A DNA stretch of 48,965 nt from Physcia stellaris (taxonomy: Eukaryota > Ascomycota > Lecanoromycetes > Caliciales > Physciaceae): positions 1 to 48,965 of the forward strand of contig JABSSW010000089.1 in NCBI GenBank assembly GCA_018902385.1, written 5' to 3'. A program made the translations under genes and the position numbers. Positions 46,662 through 48,965 of this stretch are shown piece after piece (the stretch's first letter is position 1; each line of letters opens with the position of its first letter). Under the pieces are notes generated by a model. The model did not search any database, was not told the DNA's origin, and saw only the letters and a program-made list of their open reading frames with translations.

Positions 46662-48965
46662 CCCCCCAAAGTCAGGCTGAACAACGAGGCTCGACTCTAT
46701 CCAGCGGGTCAGCAAAGAGAAATAAAGAGCATAGTCGCTCTAGTGTTGTACAGAACTTTCAAGGAAGTGCCTATCGCGGAAGCCGATGTATCAAGCAGAA
46801 CTCACCGAAGGACGGGTTGCAAAGGTAGCCGTCAAACAAATTTATCAGTATCAGAAAGCAGACCTAGGCCATTAAGTCAACAAAACCTCCTTACGTCAAG
46901 AAACACCATATCAGAAATATCTGAGCAGTGGCCAGACCAGTAACTCCGCCGTTGAGTCAGGAACCAGGTCCTTGACCACCAATACTCGAAACACCCTCCT
47001 CCCCGAGAATCTTTCGAAAATCCTATCTACATCCTTAGTAAAACGACCTCCCTCTCCAGCCTCTGCGGTCAATTCAATATCAGTCCTTCAGAACCCTCAT
47101 CGAAGACTACGGGCATCAGAAACCTAGTCATTACATCAGAAACCCTCGATCGAATTCGGACCATCTACCTCCTTCGAGAATCCTTCAGAATCCTACCTAC
47201 TTTACCAGCAACTCCACCGTCCTCTCCTATCTGCTCGATAGCTTCAATACTCAATCAGAAGCTCCGGAATTGACTCAGATACCAAGTCAAGAAGCCCACA
47301 TATCCCGATCCAACACTACGCCAACACCGAAGCTATTCTCTTGCTTGAGAGCCCGCTCGAAAACATACCCATCGACCTACCGATTCAGTGTTACTTCTCC
47401 TACTTCGGTGGTAGACTCGATATCCAGTCAGAAAGTCAATATCACCTCGAGTTTAGAGACCCTCAATATCCACATTGCCTCAGTACCGAGACCACCTATC
47501 TCTTTGGAGAACATTGCGAAATTATACCTGTCTTTCTCAGTGAACGACCATACTCTTTGGTCTCAGCGGTAACCTCAGTATCGATTCCACGGATCGTTCG
47601 AACCTCCATCAGCATCAAGTATTGCAACCATCCTCTCACCCGAGAGTCTTTCGATATTCTACCTATCTACCTAGCAAATCAGCATTTGTCTCCCTGTCTC
47701 ATTGTTAGATTCAATATCAAGCCTTCAACGTCTAGAACCTTCTAGTGAAGCTCTCGCCGCATTCGATATCAACATCATCTGGAGTGTTTGAGAATATTCA
47801 AGAATCACATCTGTTTGCCTAGCAAATCGGCCCTGATCCCCAGTTTCTGCGGTAAAGTCAATATCACTTCAATCCAGAAAAACTCATATCGATTCTTAGA
47901 ATCTTCTTCAATACCCAGTATCCTCATCAGTTCGTTCACTCGAGAATCAGTTCGAAAACGTATCTATCCCCTTGCCAATCGACTGTCCTCTCCAGTTTCC
48001 ACGATGACTTCAATGATTCAACATATCGGTGTCTTCTATTCAGGACTCATTCTTGAAGACTTGGATGCTGAACTGTTCAATGAAGCCGTGAACTTTCTGC
48101 AACATCTTCAACAATGCTGAAACCAATATTCGGAGTCAGATATGCTCGAATGATTATCAGCATGTCTTGAAGGGTCTGCTCTCGAATGATTTAACGATCA
48201 ACCGGAATTTACTTCCTTGTATGAATTCGATATAGCTCTGGCGAATGCATTTCCCTCCAAACAAGACAATAGCTCATCTTTCTCAATTCTTGCACTCAAG
48301 TCAACGTGCGGAACTTCCGAGAGCTCAGCAGATTCTACTTTGATCGTTTCGGCTGCTCCGTCTACTTCGTCAAAGGAACAACAGAAGTTGGAAATCTCAG
48401 TTTCAAAGTGCTGTCAATGATGTCAGTCAGATTACGAGAATTATTACTCGCATCGTCTTCAATATTCTTCATGTAATGCCGAAATCAGCAAGCATACGAA
48501 TCAGCTTGTAATTTTTGAAGAGAAGATCTGCGAAACTTCCGAGAGTTTAGCAGCTTTTGCTTTGACTATTTCGCTCGCTTCGCTTGCTCAACAGAAACTA
48601 AATGCTCTGAAGATCGCGAAGAAGACTAAGTTCAACGCAGTCAAGAATGCTAAACGAGCCAAATCAAAAGCTTTGAAAGCAGAAGAAGCTGCAAAATCAA
48701 CATCAACACTTCAAGATATCGATATCTTCGATTCAACTCTTAAGCACGCCAAGATCGACAAGCGAACCCGAAGTTCTTGCAACATCTTCAGCAATGTCAA
48801 AGCCTGTATCGAGAATCAGATCTGCTCACGCTGTTGTTCACTTGCCTTTGAGATCCTGCTTTCGATATTTGATTTGTTAAACAAACAATCATGAGATCAA
48901 CATCATTGTAGTTAATTGAAATCTTACGAGTCGATTTCGCGAATGTCTCATTTGCAAGAGTTCAA
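46662..48965. other. normal-composition DNA with diverged internal repeats, function unknown
   Basis: No known domain. From about 46980 to 48120 a unit of roughly 150 bp recurs about seven times with strong divergence: (c)gagaatc-ttcgaaaa-ctacctac followed by tctcc-agt..tctgcggt-aa-tcaatatc. Later pieces also recur: tgcaacatcttcaacaatg at 48095 and tgcaacatcttcagcaatg at 48778, and gaacttccgagag at 48313 and gaaacttccgagag at 48533. Short frames at 48217-48420 and 48562-48894 (Lys/Ala-rich, KIAKKTKFNAVKNAKRAKSK) could belong to a repeat-bearing gene or a decayed one. Base content is ordinary and CpY-rich. Confidence 0.5.

Noticed and set aside
46554-46943. 129-residue open frame across the right LTR end
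   Set aside because: It starts inside the LTR, runs out of it, and has no similarity to any family I recognise.

Overview
The window comes from the nuclear genome of a filamentous ascomycete (Pezizomycotina-like). The intron-rich host genes have short GT-AG introns with CTAAC-type branch sites. They encode Rho1, a mitochondrial uL24-type ribosomal protein, a Kgd4/YMR-31-like protein, a DUF4743-type Nudix hydrolase and Mediator subunit 18. The mobile DNA is dominated by fungal Ty3/Gypsy retrotransposons. I cannot assign a class or genus from sequence alone.

Layout. 1-11.8 kb is an ordinary gene-bearing arm: rho1 (+, 533-1642), MRPL40/uL24m (-, 3737-2396), an F-box-like small protein (+, 5208-5842), a broken KGD4/YMR-31 gene (-, 7108-6614), a Nudix gene (+, 7887-8885), an 18-bp minisatellite, a 509-bp MITE with 26-bp inverted ends, and med18 (+, 10320-11430). 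About 11.85-46.37 kb is a 34.5-kb AT-rich island with no host gene. It is built from dead Ty3/Gypsy elements: family 1 copy A (12454-16932, truncated) and copy B (33627-39535, both LTRs); family 2 (16933-32870), interrupted by a whole family 3 element (17539-25087, minus strand, identical-length LTRs and a target-site duplication); a family-2-like fragment (39536-43061); and family 5 (43249-46661). From 46373 the sequence abruptly returns to normal composition with an unmutated LTR, followed by about 2.3 kb of diverged internal repeats of unknown nature.

The main discovery candidate is the mutational signature of the island. It looks like repeat-induced point mutation, but the target is not the canonical CpA. 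Almost every remaining C is followed by A or G, and almost every remaining G is preceded by C or T. CpC, CpT, ApG and GpG have been nearly erased, so the process is C to T at CpY (G to A at RpG), with CpA and CpG spared. Three internal tests agree. A mutated LTR (43249-43580) and its unmutated partner (46373-46661) differ by transitions, 19 of 21 of them at CpY/RpG in the blocks I aligned by hand. Conserved Trp codons of reverse transcriptase/RNase H are TGA (TGG to TGA) while Gln CAA codons survive. The catalytic YxDD box is mutated to YLND where its first Asp codon follows a purine, but is intact (YVDD) where it follows a C. Standard RIP indices would score this DNA as not RIPped.

The host genes do not form a functional pathway; they are independent housekeeping loci beside a heterochromatin-like retrotransposon graveyard. 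MRPL40 and KGD4 both need small indels, mostly in G/C runs, to restore their frames. That points to consensus errors in the assembly or to real decay, while rho1, the Nudix gene and med18 are intact.
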